Positions 1 through 9,290 of a DNA stretch of 52,971 bases are shown piece by piece. Both the position numbers and the translations under genes were made by a program. The notes beneath the pieces are model-generated. The model did not search any database and was not told the origin of the DNA. It saw nothing but the letters and a program-made list of their open reading frames with translations. How positions within the stretch are numbered: position 1 is the stretch's first letter; each line of letters starts with the position of its first letter. Origin of the DNA: an uncultured Campylobacter sp. (lineage in GTDB: Bacteria > Campylobacterota > Campylobacteria > Campylobacterales > Campylobacteraceae); NCBI RefSeq assembly GCF_938045595.1, contig NZ_CALIBB010000123.1, positions 1 to 52,971 on the forward strand, in the 5' to 3' direction.

Positions 1-212
1 TCTCTGCCTATAGTAGAGCTTTTTATTCTATCTTCCAAGCGATTTGTTATTAGCATCATCGCATTTTGCGTTCTAGCTTCCAGCTGATTTACTGCCCGCA
101 CATGCACGTAAGATTTATAGATCTTAGTGTATAGATCAGCGCCAAACATCGAGATGATACCTAGCACTACGATAACAAACACAAGCTCTATAAGGGTAAA
201 GCCTCTTTTCAT
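1..212 (-). CDS. Prepilin-like protein (type II/IV pseudopilin), 3' end cut by window
   Basis: Only the first 70 or so codons are inside the window; the gene runs off position 1. The protein begins MKRG-FTLIEL, the class III prepilin leader: a short basic leader, cleavage after Gly4, Phe at +1 and Glu at +5, followed by a hydrophobic helix of about 20 residues. This is the signal of pilins and pseudopilins cut and methylated by PilD and assembled at the inner membrane. It lies 12 bp downstream of a second prepilin-like gene on the same strand, so the two probably share a transcript. In C. jejuni I recall a pseudopilin of the Cts transformation system near bamD/lon, which makes a DNA-uptake role plausible, but pseudopilins of a secretion system cannot be excluded. 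Confidence 0.8.
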   Translation of the reverse strand, partial: MKRGFTLIELVFVIVVLGIISMFGADLYTKIYKSYVHVRAVNQLEARTQNAMMLITNRLEDRIKSSTIGR

Positions 213-224
213 CTCGCGCTCCTA

Positions 225-980
225 TTAGTTATGTAGTCTAGTGACGGTTGTCTGAACGCCGACGCCGATATTAGATAAAAATGCTTTTAAAACAACTGAT
301 TTGGCAGTACCATCTTTAGCTACGGCGTCGTTTAGATCCGTAGCAGCAACCCTAACCATCTTTATATTAGTAGGGGCGGCGGACTCGTCGTTAGGTAGAT
401 CTCTAAGAACACCTCTTATATCAGTACCAGTAGCATACTCCGCCGCACTAAAAGGCTCTGTTACATAATCCACATCGACATTAATCCTAGTATTAAGGAT
501 AAAATCACCCTTGCTACTAGAACCCACCAAATTACCGACTGTTATATCCGTCGTGAACCGGTCGAAATCGTCGATATCATTATATCGACCACCTCCAAAA
601 GAAATTGCATTGTTACCCCTGCCAAATTGCCTTTTTGTAGCCGGAGCTTGAGCACTGACCTCGCGCTTACTAGCCTCATTTAAAATTCCTGGCCTAGCTT
701 CCAAAGTGCTATTATCCGATTTCATCGACGGATTTACCGTTAGAATTCTCTTCATGCAGCTTGCATCACCTCCGCAGCTAGCATCTGCTGCGTATGCGCT
801 ATCCCACTGCGCTTTAGATATACGAGACATAAAAGCTTTAGCGTTATATACAAGCTCCTCTTTGATCGCAAGGGCATTTAGCTCGGTGGTTTGCGCGACG
901 ATACGAGGGATTGCCATCGTCGTAATCGCCAAAATCACGATAGTAAAGATCAGCTCGATTAGAGTAAAACCTTTTTTCAT
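225..980 (-). CDS. Prepilin-like protein (pseudopilin), 251 aa
   Basis: The start is the ATG at 980, preceded by AAAGGATG. A longer in-frame reading to 1022 adds a 14-residue extension that would spoil the prepilin leader. The product starts MKKG-FTLIELIFT: cleavage after Gly4, Phe +1, Glu +5, then a hydrophobic helix to about residue 25. The rest (residues 50-251) is a long soluble domain with two cysteines near residues 69 and 75 (spacing CGGDASC) and no family I can name. At 251 residues it is larger than a typical minor pseudopilin. It is probably cotranscribed with the prepilin gene immediately downstream. Export or assembly by a type II/IV-like machine is known for the leader; a role in competence or secretion is inference. 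Confidence 0.85.
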   Translation of the reverse strand: MKKGFTLIELIFTIVILAITTMAIPRIVAQTTELNALAIKEELVYNAKAFMSRISKAQWDSAYAADASCGGDASCMKRILTVNPSMKSDNSTLEARPGILNEASKREVSAQAPATKRQFGRGNNAISFGGGRYNDIDDFDRFTTDITVGNLVGSSSKGDFILNTRINVDVDYVTEPFSAAEYATGTDIRGVLRDLPNDESAAPTNIKMVRVAATDLNDAVAKDGTAKSVVLKAFLSNIGVGVQTTVTRLHN

Positions 981-1046
981 CTTACATCCTTTCTTTAAAA
1001 TTTTGAAATTACGGAAACGCAAACTTACTCTGCGTTATCGGCGCTA

Positions 1047-1052
1047 ATTATA
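1047..1052 (-). promoter_or_regulatory. Candidate -10 box for the prepilin genes
   Basis: Read on the minus strand this is TATAAT, about 67 bp upstream of the 980 start codon. Campylobacter sigma-70 promoters have a good -10 and little or no -35, which fits. Sequence match only. Confidence 0.4.
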
Positions 1053-1232
1053 CTATTGTTAAACTTAAATTTAGAATTTATCGCGTAAATTTTTTTGGTT
1101 TACAAAGATTTTTAAGCCCGAACGTACAAAAATTTTAAAGAAATTCCATTTTTAAATTTGAACGCAGAATTTAAGCTTGCATTTACTCAAAGACTATAAA
1201 ATTACGAGCTAAATAAATTCCAAGGATTTTTT

Positions 1233-1880
1233 ATGACAAATCTAAGTAAAATTCTATCCGCTCTCCTATTTATCGCGTTTATCGGCGGCTGCAGCGGCAA
1301 GGGCGACGGCGAGCTTTTTAATCTAAGCCCTGAGGCATGGTATTCTAAAATTTTAGAAGATATCAATAACGCCAGCATGGAGGATGCCGAGAAGCACTAC
1401 ACTAGCTTTTCTAGCGAACACATCGCCTCTCCGCTGCTTGAGGAGATGACACTCATTATGGCGTGGGCTTTTGTGGAGGATGAAAACTACGAGAAAGCAA
1501 ACAAATACCTAGACGAATATATCCGCCTCTACGGCACGACGCAAAAGATCGAATACGCAAGATTTCTAAAAATTAGAGCAAATTTCGATTCCTTTAGTCG
1601 CCCAAATCGCAACCAAAAGCTAATGCTAAACAGCATCGACGAAATTCGAAAATTTATAGCTGAATATCCACAGAGCGAGTATCGTCCGCTACTTGAGACG
1701 ATGCTAACAAAGCTTAGGCTTGCCGAGCATCAGCTAAATATCGACATCAAAGACCTTTACCAGCGCACCGACCGCGAAAGTTCTGCTAAAATTTACGAGC
1801 AACGCATCGAAGAGTCCCCGTTAAACGGCACCGACATCATCAAACCGCGCTCGCCTTGGTACCGCGCGATTTTTGAGTAG
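1233..1880 (+). CDS. bamD: BamD-like outer membrane assembly lipoprotein
   Basis: A 215-residue lipoprotein with an N-terminal signal peptide ending in lipobox IGGC (Cys20 is the predicted lipidated residue). The rest is helical TPR-type sequence: pairs such as [27 protein letters not shown] and a YPQSEY element seen in the YfiO/ComL family. BamD sits on the inner face of the outer membrane and, with BamA, inserts beta-barrel proteins. The length is normal for the family. The gene lies 8 bp upstream of lon, an arrangement I remember from C. jejuni. A TATAAA at 1195-1200 and an AAGGA before the ATG are consistent with expression from this gap. In C. jejuni fliW lies next to bamD; here the neighbour is the divergent prepilin pair. 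Confidence 0.88.
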   Translation: MTNLSKILSALLFIAFIGGCSGKGDGELFNLSPEAWYSKILEDINNASMEDAEKHYTSFSSEHIASPLLEEMTLIMAWAFVEDENYEKANKYLDEYIRLYGTTQKIEYARFLKIRANFDSFSRPNRNQKLMLNSIDEIRKFIAEYPQSEYRPLLETMLTKLRLAEHQLNIDIKDLYQRTDRESSAKIYEQRIEESPLNGTDIIKPRSPWYRAIFE

Positions 1881-1888
1881 GAGGAGCG

Positions 1889-4396
1889 ATGCAACTGATG
1901 CAAAATACAACCTTCCCTAGCGATCTGCCTATCATCGTCGAGGACGAGCTATTTTTATATCCATTTATGATAGCGCCCCTTTTCATCGGCGACGAGCATA
2001 ACAAAAAAGCCCTCGATCTAGCCGCCAAAAATGAATCTATGATAATGGTCGTAAGCTCAAAGTCGGAATTTAGCGGCGATAGAAGCTTTGGCGGTATCTA
2101 TAACGCAGGTGTCGTGGGCTCCGTGATGAGAACCGTGCCGCTTCCCGACGGTCGGGTTAAAATTTTATTCCAAGGCGCGCTAAAAGGCAAAATCGTAAAA
2201 GAAATTTCGCAAGATCCGCTGGTCGCTACCGTCGATATCATCCACGACGAGCGCGGCAACGATCAGAAATTAGACGCGCTGGTAAGCGTGCTAAAGGAAA
2301 AAACCAAGACGCTTAGCACTCTTACGCATTTTTTCCCGAACGATCTGCTAAAGACCATCGACGACGGCACTGACGCCGCGCGCGTTTGCGATCTGATTTT
2401 AAGCGCACTGCGTCTAAAAAAGCAGGTAGCCTACTCGTTTTTTACCGAGAGCAATTTGCAAAAGCGCCTTTTCAACCTCATCAACTACATCTCCGACGAG
2501 ATCGAAGCGCAGAGGCTCGAAAAGGAGATCAAAAGCAAGGTTCATTCCAAGATCGACAAGACGAACAAGGAGTATTTTTTAAAAGAGCAGCTCAAACAGA
2601 TCCAAAAGGAGCTCGGCGGCGACGCCGATCGCGACGTCGAGATCGAGGAATACCGCAAAAAGCTGGAAGCCAAAAAGCCCTATTTGGGCGAGGATGCCTA
2701 CAAAGAGATCAAAAAGCAGATCGATAAATTTGCCCGCCTCCATCCGGACAGCGCCGATGCGGGGCTAGTGCAGAGCTATCTGGACTGGGTTTTGGAGGTG
2801 CCTTTTGAAAAGACTGCTAAGCACAAGATGTCTATCGAGGGCGTCACCGCGCAGCTAAACAAAGACCACCACTCCCTGAAAAAGCCCAAGGCGCGCATCG
2901 AGGAGTATTTCGCGCTAAAGCAGCTTTTGGAGCTTCGCGGCACAAGCGGCAAAAAGAGCAAAGAGGACGGCAAAAACGGCGGCGCAATCCTGTGCTTTTA
3001 CGGCCCTCCCGGCGTAGGCAAGACGAGTCTTGCAAACTCTATCGCGACCGCGCTTAAGCGCAAACTTATCCGTATCGCTTTGGGCGGGCTTGAGGACGTA
3101 AACGAGCTGCGCGGACACCGCCGCACCTACATCGGCGCGATGCCTGGGCGTATCGTGCAAGGCCTCATCGAGGCAAATCAGATGAACCCCGTCATCGTGC
3201 TTGATGAGATCGATAAAATTTCAAGCTCATACAAGGGCGATCCGACGGCGGTTCTGCTTGAAATTTTAGACCCCGAGCAAAACTCGAGCTTTAGGGATTA
3301 CTATCTAAATTTTAACATCGATCTTAGTAAGATCATCTTTATCGCTACGGCGAACGACGTATCTCTCATACCTGCGCCGCTGCGCGATAGGATGGAGTTT
3401 ATCGAGCTTAGCTCATACACGCCGCAGGAGAAATTTCAGATCGCTAAGGACTATCTGATCCCTCAGGAGCTGCAGCGCCACGGGCTCAAATCCGCCGACG
3501 TAGCGATCAACCCCGCCGCCCTTTCCGAGATCATCGAAGAGTACACGCGCGAAAGCGGCGTGCGAAACCTGCGCCGCCAGATCGCAGCGATCTTCCGTAA
3601 GGTCGCGGTTAAAATTTTAAAGGACAAAGAGTTTAAAAAAATCGTCGTAACGACGAAAAATTTAAGCGAATTTCTAAATAAAAAGGTTTTCGAGATCGAC
3701 GAAGTCGAAAAGTGCGATCAAATCGGCATCGTAAACGGGCTTGCGTGGACTGCGGTAGGCGGCGACGTGCTCAAGATCGAAGCGGTCAAGATCAAAGGCA
3801 AGGGTGCGATGACGATCACGGGCCAGCTTGGCGACGTGATGAAAGAATCCGCGCAGATCGCCTTTAGCGTCGTAAAGGTGCTTATCGACGAGGGCAAGCT
3901 CAAAGCGGCTCAAGACGCGAAGGCGGGCGCGGCAAAAGCCCCGCGCGGCGGTAAAAGCTCCGCATTGCGCGCAAATGGCGGCGCGTCTAAAAGCTCGGCG
4001 GCGCGAAATTTAGGCGCAGAGGAGAATTCCGAAAGCTCAGAGCAGATTTATAACAAATTCGACCTTCACATACACGTGCCCGAGGGCGCGACGCCGAAGG
4101 ACGGACCGAGTGCGGGTATCACGATGAGCACGGCGATCGCGTCGATTTTAAGCGAGCGCAAGGTGCGCGCAGATCTTGCGATGACGGGCGAGATCACGCT
4201 AAGCGGCAAGGTGCTGCCGATCGGCGGGCTTAAGGAGAAGCTCATCGCCGCGCACAAAGCCAAAATCGCCGAGGTTTTGATCCCGCGCAAAAACTACGAG
4301 CGCGACCTAGCAGAGATCCCTGACGAGGTCAAAAACGATCTGAAAATAACGCCGGTAGATCGGATCGAAGAGGTGCTGAAGCTGGCGCTCGTTTAA
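1889..4396 (+). CDS. lon: ATP-dependent protease Lon
   Basis: An 835-residue cytoplasmic AAA+ serine protease that degrades misfolded and regulatory proteins. The N-terminal substrate domain covers residues 1 to about 210. Walker [10 protein letters not shown] is at 372-380 and Walker [10 protein letters not shown] has D439-E440. The protease domain has KDGPSAG with catalytic Ser741 and GGLKEK with catalytic Lys784, the same 43-residue spacing as in E. coli Lon. Translation starts 8 bp after bamD, with GGAGGAG as the ribosome site. One oddity is a 43-residue Ala/Gly/Ser/Lys-rich, low-complexity stretch (about 676-718) between the AAA+ and protease domains, where most Lon proteins have only a short linker. 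The reading frame is intact across it, so this looks like an expanded linker rather than damage. Confidence 0.97.
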   Translation: MQLMQNTTFPSDLPIIVEDELFLYPFMIAPLFIGDEHNKKALDLAAKNESMIMVVSSKSEFSGDRSFGGIYNAGVVGSVMRTVPLPDGRVKILFQGALKGKIVKEISQDPLVATVDIIHDERGNDQKLDALVSVLKEKTKTLSTLTHFFPNDLLKTIDDGTDAARVCDLILSALRLKKQVAYSFFTESNLQKRLFNLINYISDEIEAQRLEKEIKSKVHSKIDKTNKEYFLKEQLKQIQKELGGDADRDVEIEEYRKKLEAKKPYLGEDAYKEIKKQIDKFARLHPDSADAGLVQSYLDWVLEVPFEKTAKHKMSIEGVTAQLNKDHHSLKKPKARIEEYFALKQLLELRGTSGKKSKEDGKNGGAILCFYGPPGVGKTSLANSIATALKRKLIRIALGGLEDVNELRGHRRTYIGAMPGRIVQGLIEANQMNPVIVLDEIDKISSSYKGDPTAVLLEILDPEQNSSFRDYYLNFNIDLSKIIFIATANDVSLIPAPLRDRMEFIELSSYTPQEKFQIAKDYLIPQELQRHGLKSADVAINPAALSEIIEEYTRESGVRNLRRQIAAIFRKVAVKILKDKEFKKIVVTTKNLSEFLNKKVFEIDEVEKCDQIGIVNGLAWTAVGGDVLKIEAVKIKGKGAMTITGQLGDVMKESAQIAFSVVKVLIDEGKLKAAQDAKAGAAKAPRGGKSSALRANGGASKSSAARNLGAEENSESSEQIYNKFDLHIHVPEGATPKDGPSAGITMSTAIASILSERKVRADLAMTGEITLSGKVLPIGGLKEKLIAAHKAKIAEVLIPRKNYERDLAEIPDEVKNDLKITPVDRIEEVLKLALV

Positions 4397-4759
4397 ATTT
4401 AAAGCGCCGTTTTAAATTTAGCCGCGCGCTTCGGCGGAATTTTAAAATATTTATAGCGGCGTGAAATTTCGCCCGTGTGAAATTTTGCCTGCATAAAATC
4501 TATCTGCATGTATTAAAATTTTTCAAATACTTGCAGTAAATTTCATATCCTGTTTGAGGGTGGCGTGAAATTTTATTGCGTAGCGACGCATTGACGCGCT
4601 TGCGGCAAAATTTCTCGCAGTAGTTACGATGAACGTAAAATTTCGTAGAATTTCGCATACGCGCGATCACGTAATGCTGTAAAATTTTACAACCATTTAA
4701 AATTTCAGCTTCGCTTCTAGCGCAAAATTTTATGAAATTTACCTCACAAAAGGAATAAA
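4397..4759 (+). other. Intergenic, no gene seen
   Basis: The 363 bp between lon and the GyrI-like gene contain no convincing ORF. The sequence is a string of variants of GTGAAATTT / GTAAAATTTC words separated by GC-rich pieces. A weak hairpin right after lon (GCCG..CGGC flanked by AAATTT and AATTTT, about 4416-4445) could end the bamD-lon transcript. The downstream gene has AAGGA before its ATG. Confidence 0.5.
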
Positions 4760-5395
4760 ATGTTTGATTTTAAAAAAGAGTTTAGACAGCTTTACGCGCC
4801 AAAACAGGTCCCGCAAATTTTAACCGTCTCGCCTGCAAATTTCGTCTGCATCCGCGGCGAAGGCGACCCGAACGAATCAGGCGGCGCGTATCAGTGCGCG
4901 ATAGAGGTGCTTTACGCCGTGAGCTACGCGCTAAAAATGAGTTACAAAACCGATTATAAGATCGATGGCTTTTTTGAGTACGTCGTACCACCCCTAGAGG
5001 GGTTTTGGCGACAGAGCGGCTCGGCTTGCGGCGCTGCAGACTACGCTAGAAAGAGCGATTTTAGCTGGATTAGCGCGATTAGACTGCCTGATTTTATCAC
5101 GCGAGAAAATTTCGACTGGGCAGTGCAGCAGGCTGCTTGGAAAAAAAAGCTAGACTGCGGCGCAGCGGAGTTTTTGAGGATAGATGAGGGGCTTTGCGCG
5201 CAAATTTTACACATAGGTAGCTTTGACGACGAGCCCAGAAGCGTTGCTAAAATAGACGAGTTTATCGCCGCAAACGGCTATGCAAAGGACTTTGGCGAGC
5301 AAAGGACGCATCACGAAATCTACCTAAGCGACCCCAGAAAAACCGCGCCGCAAAAATGCAAAACGATAATTAGACTGCCAATTAGAAAAATTTAG
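4760..5395 (+). CDS. GyrI-like small-molecule-binding domain protein
   Basis: A 211-residue soluble protein without a signal peptide or DNA-binding domain. The layout (N-terminal MFDFKKEFRQLYAPKQVPQ, then VCIRGEGDPNESGGAYQCAIEVLYAVSYALK, a P-LEGFWRQ element and a C-terminal H-EIYLSDP-RKTAP-KCKTIIR) matches stand-alone GyrI-like effector-binding proteins, the fold also found at the C terminus of AraC/MerR regulators such as Rob and BmrR. These proteins bind or hydrolyse small amphipathic molecules; the ligand cannot be predicted. The gene stands alone on the plus strand with 264 bp of AT-rich sequence after it. A second, unrelated GyrI-like protein is encoded at 50075-50575. Confidence 0.75.
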   Translation: MFDFKKEFRQLYAPKQVPQILTVSPANFVCIRGEGDPNESGGAYQCAIEVLYAVSYALKMSYKTDYKIDGFFEYVVPPLEGFWRQSGSACGAADYARKSDFSWISAIRLPDFITRENFDWAVQQAAWKKKLDCGAAEFLRIDEGLCAQILHIGSFDDEPRSVAKIDEFIAANGYAKDFGEQRTHHEIYLSDPRKTAPQKCKTIIRLPIRKI

Positions 5396-5683
5396 CCGTT
5401 TTTTAGCCAAATTCGACTTATATAAAAGCAATACACTATAAGCTTTAGCATATCGTAAATGTCAAAATTTATTCCATAAATCAAGAACGTTAAGCTAAAT
5501 TTAGAATTTATTTCATTTTTACGTAGCCTCATAAATTTTATCATCTCTTTATTTGTTTCAAATTTTAAAATTTACAAAATTCTACTAGTTGCAAACATTG
5601 CCCAACAAACTCCGCAGAACCCCAAATTTAACCCCAGCTTAAGCATAAGATTATATACTTTGGCTTTAAATTTAAGGCGGCAA

Positions 5684-6583
5684 ATGAGATCTCAGAGCGA
5701 ATTTTTCGGCGTTTTCATCACGCTTCTTGGCGGCGTATTATGGGGCTTTAGCGGGGTTTGCGGGCAGTATCTGTTCACGCAAAAGGGCGTCAGCGCCGAC
5801 TGGCTCGTGCCCTACCGCCTAGGCCTCGCCGGGCTTGCGATGGTAGCGTATTATGTCATTCGCTCGCCGCGCCTAGCCTTTGCACCGTTAAAAGATCGCG
5901 CGCTGTTGCCACAGCTGCTCATCTACGCATTTTTTGGGCTTATGATGACGCAGTATTCGTACTTTTGCGGCATCGAGCTCTCAAACGCCGCCGTCGCGAC
6001 CGTGATCCAGTACTCCGCCCCCGCGCTCATCCTCGCCGTCGTTTGCTTTTTACAGCGGCGCGCGCCTAAAAAGGTCGAGCTCATCGCGCTTATTTTAGCG
6101 GTGCTCGGCGTCGTGTTACTCGCCACTCACGGCGATCTGGGCTCGCTTGTTATCAGCGCAGAGGCGCTGGTTTGGTGCCTGATTAGCGCGCTTGGCGTCG
6201 TGGTTTACAGCCTCATCCCAACGAAACTAAATCAAAAATACCCCATTGCGCTAAATTTAGGCTGGGGCATGGTCATCGGCGGCGGCGCGCTCGCGCTTTA
6301 CACGCGGGTTTGGCAGCTAGGCGGCGTGAGCGACGCGCAGGGCTTTGCGGCGCTTGCCGCGGTGGTGATTTTAGGCACGATATGCGCGTTTAGCTTTTAC
6401 ATGACGGGGCTAAAGATAATAGGCGCAAGCAGGGCGAGCATGATCGCGTGCATCGAGCCGGTAAGTGCGGCGGCGTTTGCCTATTTTTGGCTGGGTACGG
6501 AGTTCGTGTTTCTTGATTTTGCGGGCTTTACACTCATAATCTCGTGCATATTTTTGCTGGCTAAAGATAGGAAAAAGGCGTAA
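5684..6583 (+). CDS. EamA/DMT-superfamily transporter
   Basis: A polytopic inner-membrane protein of 299 residues with about ten hydrophobic helices arranged as two EamA repeats; the first repeat contains GGVLWGFSGVCGQYLF and the second ALVWCLISALGVVVYSL. The family exports or imports amino acids, nucleotide sugars or other small metabolites; the substrate here is unknown. I chose the ATG at 5684 because AAGG lies 6 bp upstream and the protein then begins just before the first helix. A TTG at 5660 would add eight residues. The next gene starts 13 bp downstream and is probably cotranscribed. Confidence 0.85.
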   Translation: MRSQSEFFGVFITLLGGVLWGFSGVCGQYLFTQKGVSADWLVPYRLGLAGLAMVAYYVIRSPRLAFAPLKDRALLPQLLIYAFFGLMMTQYSYFCGIELSNAAVATVIQYSAPALILAVVCFLQRRAPKKVELIALILAVLGVVLLATHGDLGSLVISAEALVWCLISALGVVVYSLIPTKLNQKYPIALNLGWGMVIGGGALALYTRVWQLGGVSDAQGFAALAAVVILGTICAFSFYMTGLKIIGASRASMIACIEPVSAAAFAYFWLGTEFVFLDFAGFTLIISCIFLLAKDRKKA

Positions 6584-6596
6584 ATTTGGAGGAGAG

Positions 6597-7019
6597 ATGA
6601 TCTATTTGGCGCAGACCGATACGACGGCGGGATTTTTGAGCAAGGATTTTCGCGAGATAAACGCGCTAAAACGCCGAGCGGCGGACAAACCCTGCCTCAT
6701 AACGACGGCAAAGCTTAGCGAGCTAAAAAATCTCGCTCGCGTGCCCGCTAAATTTAAAAATTTAGTGCGTCGCGCGAGAAAGACAACGTTTTTATACCCA
6801 AACGCCAAGGCCGTGCGCGTCGTAAAAGGGTGCGCTCACGAGGAGTTTTTGAGGCAATTTGACTGGCTTTACTCCAGCAGCGCAAATTTAAACGGACAAA
6901 ACTTCGACGAAACCTGGGCGAAAGGGGCGGCGGATCAGGTCGTGGATCAAAATTTCAGCCAAAACGCAAGCTCGAAAATATATAAAATTTCAAAAACTAA
7001 AATTTTGCGGATTAGATAG
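6597..7019 (+). CDS. Short Sua5/YciO/YrdC-family protein
   Basis: A 140-residue protein with the family start MIYLAQTDTTAGFLSKD-INALKRR and the later pieces KPCLIT, RVP-KFKNLVRRARKTTFLYPN and YSSSANLNGQ-FDE. Family members (TsaC/Sua5) make threonylcarbamoyl-AMP for the t6A base of ANN-decoding tRNAs. The product is clearly shorter than the usual 180-200 residue TsaC, mainly in the C-terminal half, although the Thr-rich nucleotide pocket and the S-SAN motif remain. Short versions occur in Campylobacterota, so this may be a normal small paralogue or the only copy. AGGAGAG precedes the ATG, and the gene follows the EamA transporter by 13 bp. Confidence 0.75.
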   Translation: MIYLAQTDTTAGFLSKDFREINALKRRAADKPCLITTAKLSELKNLARVPAKFKNLVRRARKTTFLYPNAKAVRVVKGCAHEEFLRQFDWLYSSSANLNGQNFDETWAKGAADQVVDQNFSQNASSKIYKISKTKILRIR

Positions 7020-7892
7020 AGCTGCCGATTAAAATTTACGCGCGCAAAGAGCGCTCAAAAAGAGATGCTAGTTTATAAATTTAAGCGACTGTGTAAATTT
7101 AAATGGCTCTTATAAATTTCACGAACCGTAAAATTTCGTCATATATAGACCGCGCAAATACCGTCTGGAATTTTAAACAATTGCGAAAAGATCACGGCAG
7201 ACTCGCAGAAAAATCGTATAAAAAGCTATAATCCCCCACATTGCTTTCAAATAGTAAAATTCCTGCCGTTTTCGGAGCCGTAAAATTTCGCTATTGCTAG
7301 CTTTTGAATGAAATTCTATCGTCAGATACTCAATCAAAATTTTATCGCGGCTGCTGCAAGCAGTTTGCGATCAAAATTCTATCATCGCTGATTGTATATC
7401 AAAAGTCCCGCCACCGCTGCCTCACCGCCACTTCCGCCACTACTGCCCTATCTCCACCGCTACCGCAGCAAGCGCCGCAAAGTCGCCCACGTAGCTCACG
7501 CCCTTTAGCTGCTAAACCTATGTGCAAAGTACAAGCGCACGCCCTCCCATTACTGCGCCACGACGGCAGATCCGCGATAAAATTTCCGCCGCCGCGCAAC
7601 GTGTGTCAAGCCAAACGCTGCAAATTTTAAAATTTAAACCGCCTCTCGCCGCGCGGCACCGATAAATTCCAACCGATAAATTCCAACCGATAAATTCCAA
7701 CCGATAAATTCCAACCGATAAACTCCGCCGACTAGTCCATCATTCCCGTATAAAACATAAATTTTCATGAATTTAACGCCGCCTTTCTTGCTTTATATTA
7801 AAATTTCGCTAAAATTACCGCATTAAATTTGAAGCGCAAACGGCTTAGCTTAAACCGCTTGCGAGCAAATTAAATCCATTCAAGGAGCTTTT
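7020..7892 (+). other. Long intergenic region without a credible gene
   Basis: These 873 bp separate the Sua5-like gene from the GntP permease. Open frames here (for example 7304-7630) have Arg/Pro/Ala-rich translations with no recognisable motif and no ribosome site, and I do not believe them. The region holds the 14-bp tandem repeat at 7660-7729 and a possible TAAAAT -10 box at 7810-7815 for the permease. Confidence 0.55.
7660..7729 (+). repeat. 14-bp tandem repeat, four exact copies plus a degenerate fifth
   Basis: The unit CGATAAATTCCAAC occurs exactly at 7660, 7674, 7688 and 7702, followed by CGATAAACTCCGCC at 7716. It begins about 230 bp upstream of the GntP permease start and does not lie in a gene. 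The array could vary in length by slippage. Confidence 0.95.
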
Positions 7893-9269
7893 ATGAGCGG
7901 TGTTGCGTTAATCATCTGCTTCGCCATAGCGGTCGTCGTGATGATTTTTTTGATCTCCAAAGCAGGCGTTCACCCATTTTTGGCGCTAATGCTTATCTCC
8001 CTGGCGCTCGCGATCGTCGCGGGCATACCGCTAGCCAAGATCCCCGCGATTATCGGCGACGGATTCAGCGGCACGTTTAAGAGTATCGGTATCGTCATAA
8101 TCTTCGGCGCGCTCATCGGCACCGTGCTCGAAAAGACGGGCGCGGCGCTCAAACTCGCCGATATGGTCGTAAACGTAGTCGGGCAAAAGCGCCCCGAGCT
8201 TGCGATGCTCATAATGGGCTGGATCGTAGGTATCCCCGTATTTTGCGACAGCGGCTTCGTCGTTTTAAACCCGATCCGAGAAGCGATCAGCAAAAAAATC
8301 GGCGAAAATCCGGTCGCTCTTGCAGTAGCGCTCTCGGGCGGACTTTATGCCTCGCACGTATTCATCCCGCCGACTCCCGGACCGATCGCCGCAGCAGGCG
8401 CCGTGGGTCTAGGCGGCAATCTACTGCTCGTAATCGCAATGGGCGCGGTAGTGTCCTTGCCGGTGCTGATCGCTACATACTTTTTTTCAAAAAAAGTCGC
8501 TAAAAATGTCCATATAAGCGAGGCTGAAGCGAATGAAGTCATCGCAAAAAGCTACGACGATCTGCTTAAACAATACGGCAAATTGCCAGGCGGATTTTTA
8601 AGCTTAGCCCCTATTTTGGTGCCGATCCTATTTATGGCGCTGGGCTCCGTCGCCAAGATCCTAAAAGTAGGCGGATTTGCAGGCGAAATTTCGCAATTTT
8701 TAGGAAATCCTATCATTGCGCTAGCCTTGGGCGTAGTTTTTGCGGTATTTTTGCTCGTACAAACCGGCAAATTAGGCGAATTTAACGAGATCACAAACGA
8801 ATCCTTAAAGATCGTAGGTCCGATCCTCTTCATCACCGCAGCGGGCGGAGTGCTGGGCAAGGTCATCACCGAAGCGGGTTTCGTAACATATATCAAGGAC
8901 AATGCGACCGCGATTAAGGCCGCGGGGATTTTCTTTCCGTTTTTAATCTCGGCTATCCTAAAAAGCGCGCAAGGAAGCTCCACCGTGGCGATCATCACCA
9001 CCGCTTCGATCATGGGCGCATTTAACGCGGACGGCTCGCTGATGCAGGTACTGGGCTTCACCTCCGAAATGTCCGGCGCGCTCGTCGTAATGGCGATCGC
9101 AGCGGGCGCAATGACCGTTTCGCACGCTAACGATAGCTACTTCTGGGTCGTTACGAATTTCAGCAAGATGAACCCGCAGCAAGGCTACCGCACACAGACC
9201 ATGCTAACCCTAATTATGGGCATTACGGGTATGATCAGCGTGTGGATTTTGTCGCTGTTTTTGATCTAG
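7893..9269 (+). CDS. GntP-family permease (gluconate/glycerate:H+ symporter type)
   Basis: A 458-residue inner-membrane protein, almost wholly hydrophobic, with the GntP hallmarks GVHPFLALMLISL near the start, GIPVFCDSGFV and HVFIPPTPGP in the middle, and AGAMTVSHANDSYFWV near the C terminus. GntP carriers take up gluconate, related sugar acids or glycerate by proton symport. The next gene is a glycerate kinase, so glycerate is the most economical substrate guess; gluconate would need a gluconokinase that is not seen here. AAGGAG precedes the ATG by 5 bp. Confidence is high for the family and moderate for the substrate. Confidence 0.92.
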   Translation: MSGVALIICFAIAVVVMIFLISKAGVHPFLALMLISLALAIVAGIPLAKIPAIIGDGFSGTFKSIGIVIIFGALIGTVLEKTGAALKLADMVVNVVGQKRPELAMLIMGWIVGIPVFCDSGFVVLNPIREAISKKIGENPVALAVALSGGLYASHVFIPPTPGPIAAAGAVGLGGNLLLVIAMGAVVSLPVLIATYFFSKKVAKNVHISEAEANEVIAKSYDDLLKQYGKLPGGFLSLAPILVPILFMALGSVAKILKVGGFAGEISQFLGNPIIALALGVVFAVFLLVQTGKLGEFNEITNESLKIVGPILFITAAGGVLGKVITEAGFVTYIKDNATAIKAAGIFFPFLISAILKSAQGSSTVAIITTASIMGAFNADGSLMQVLGFTSEMSGALVVMAIAAGAMTVSHANDSYFWVVTNFSKMNPQQGYRTQTMLTLIMGITGMISVWILSLFLI

Positions 9270-9290
9270 CGGCTCTAAATTTAGGGCAAT

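Noticed and set aside
3914..4042. Frameshift or assembly error in lon
   Set aside because: The frame is continuous and both flanking domains are intact, so the odd segment is an in-frame insertion.
7304..7630. Plus-strand frame of 108 codons upstream of the permease
   Set aside because: Pro/Arg/Ala/Ser-rich chance translation, overlapped by frames on the other strand, no ribosome site.
7660..7729. CRISPR array
   Set aside because: The repeats are directly adjacent with no spacers and only 14 bp long.
8552..9061. Minus-strand frame of 169 codons opposite the GntP permease
   Set aside because: Antisense shadow; the plus strand carries strong family motifs.
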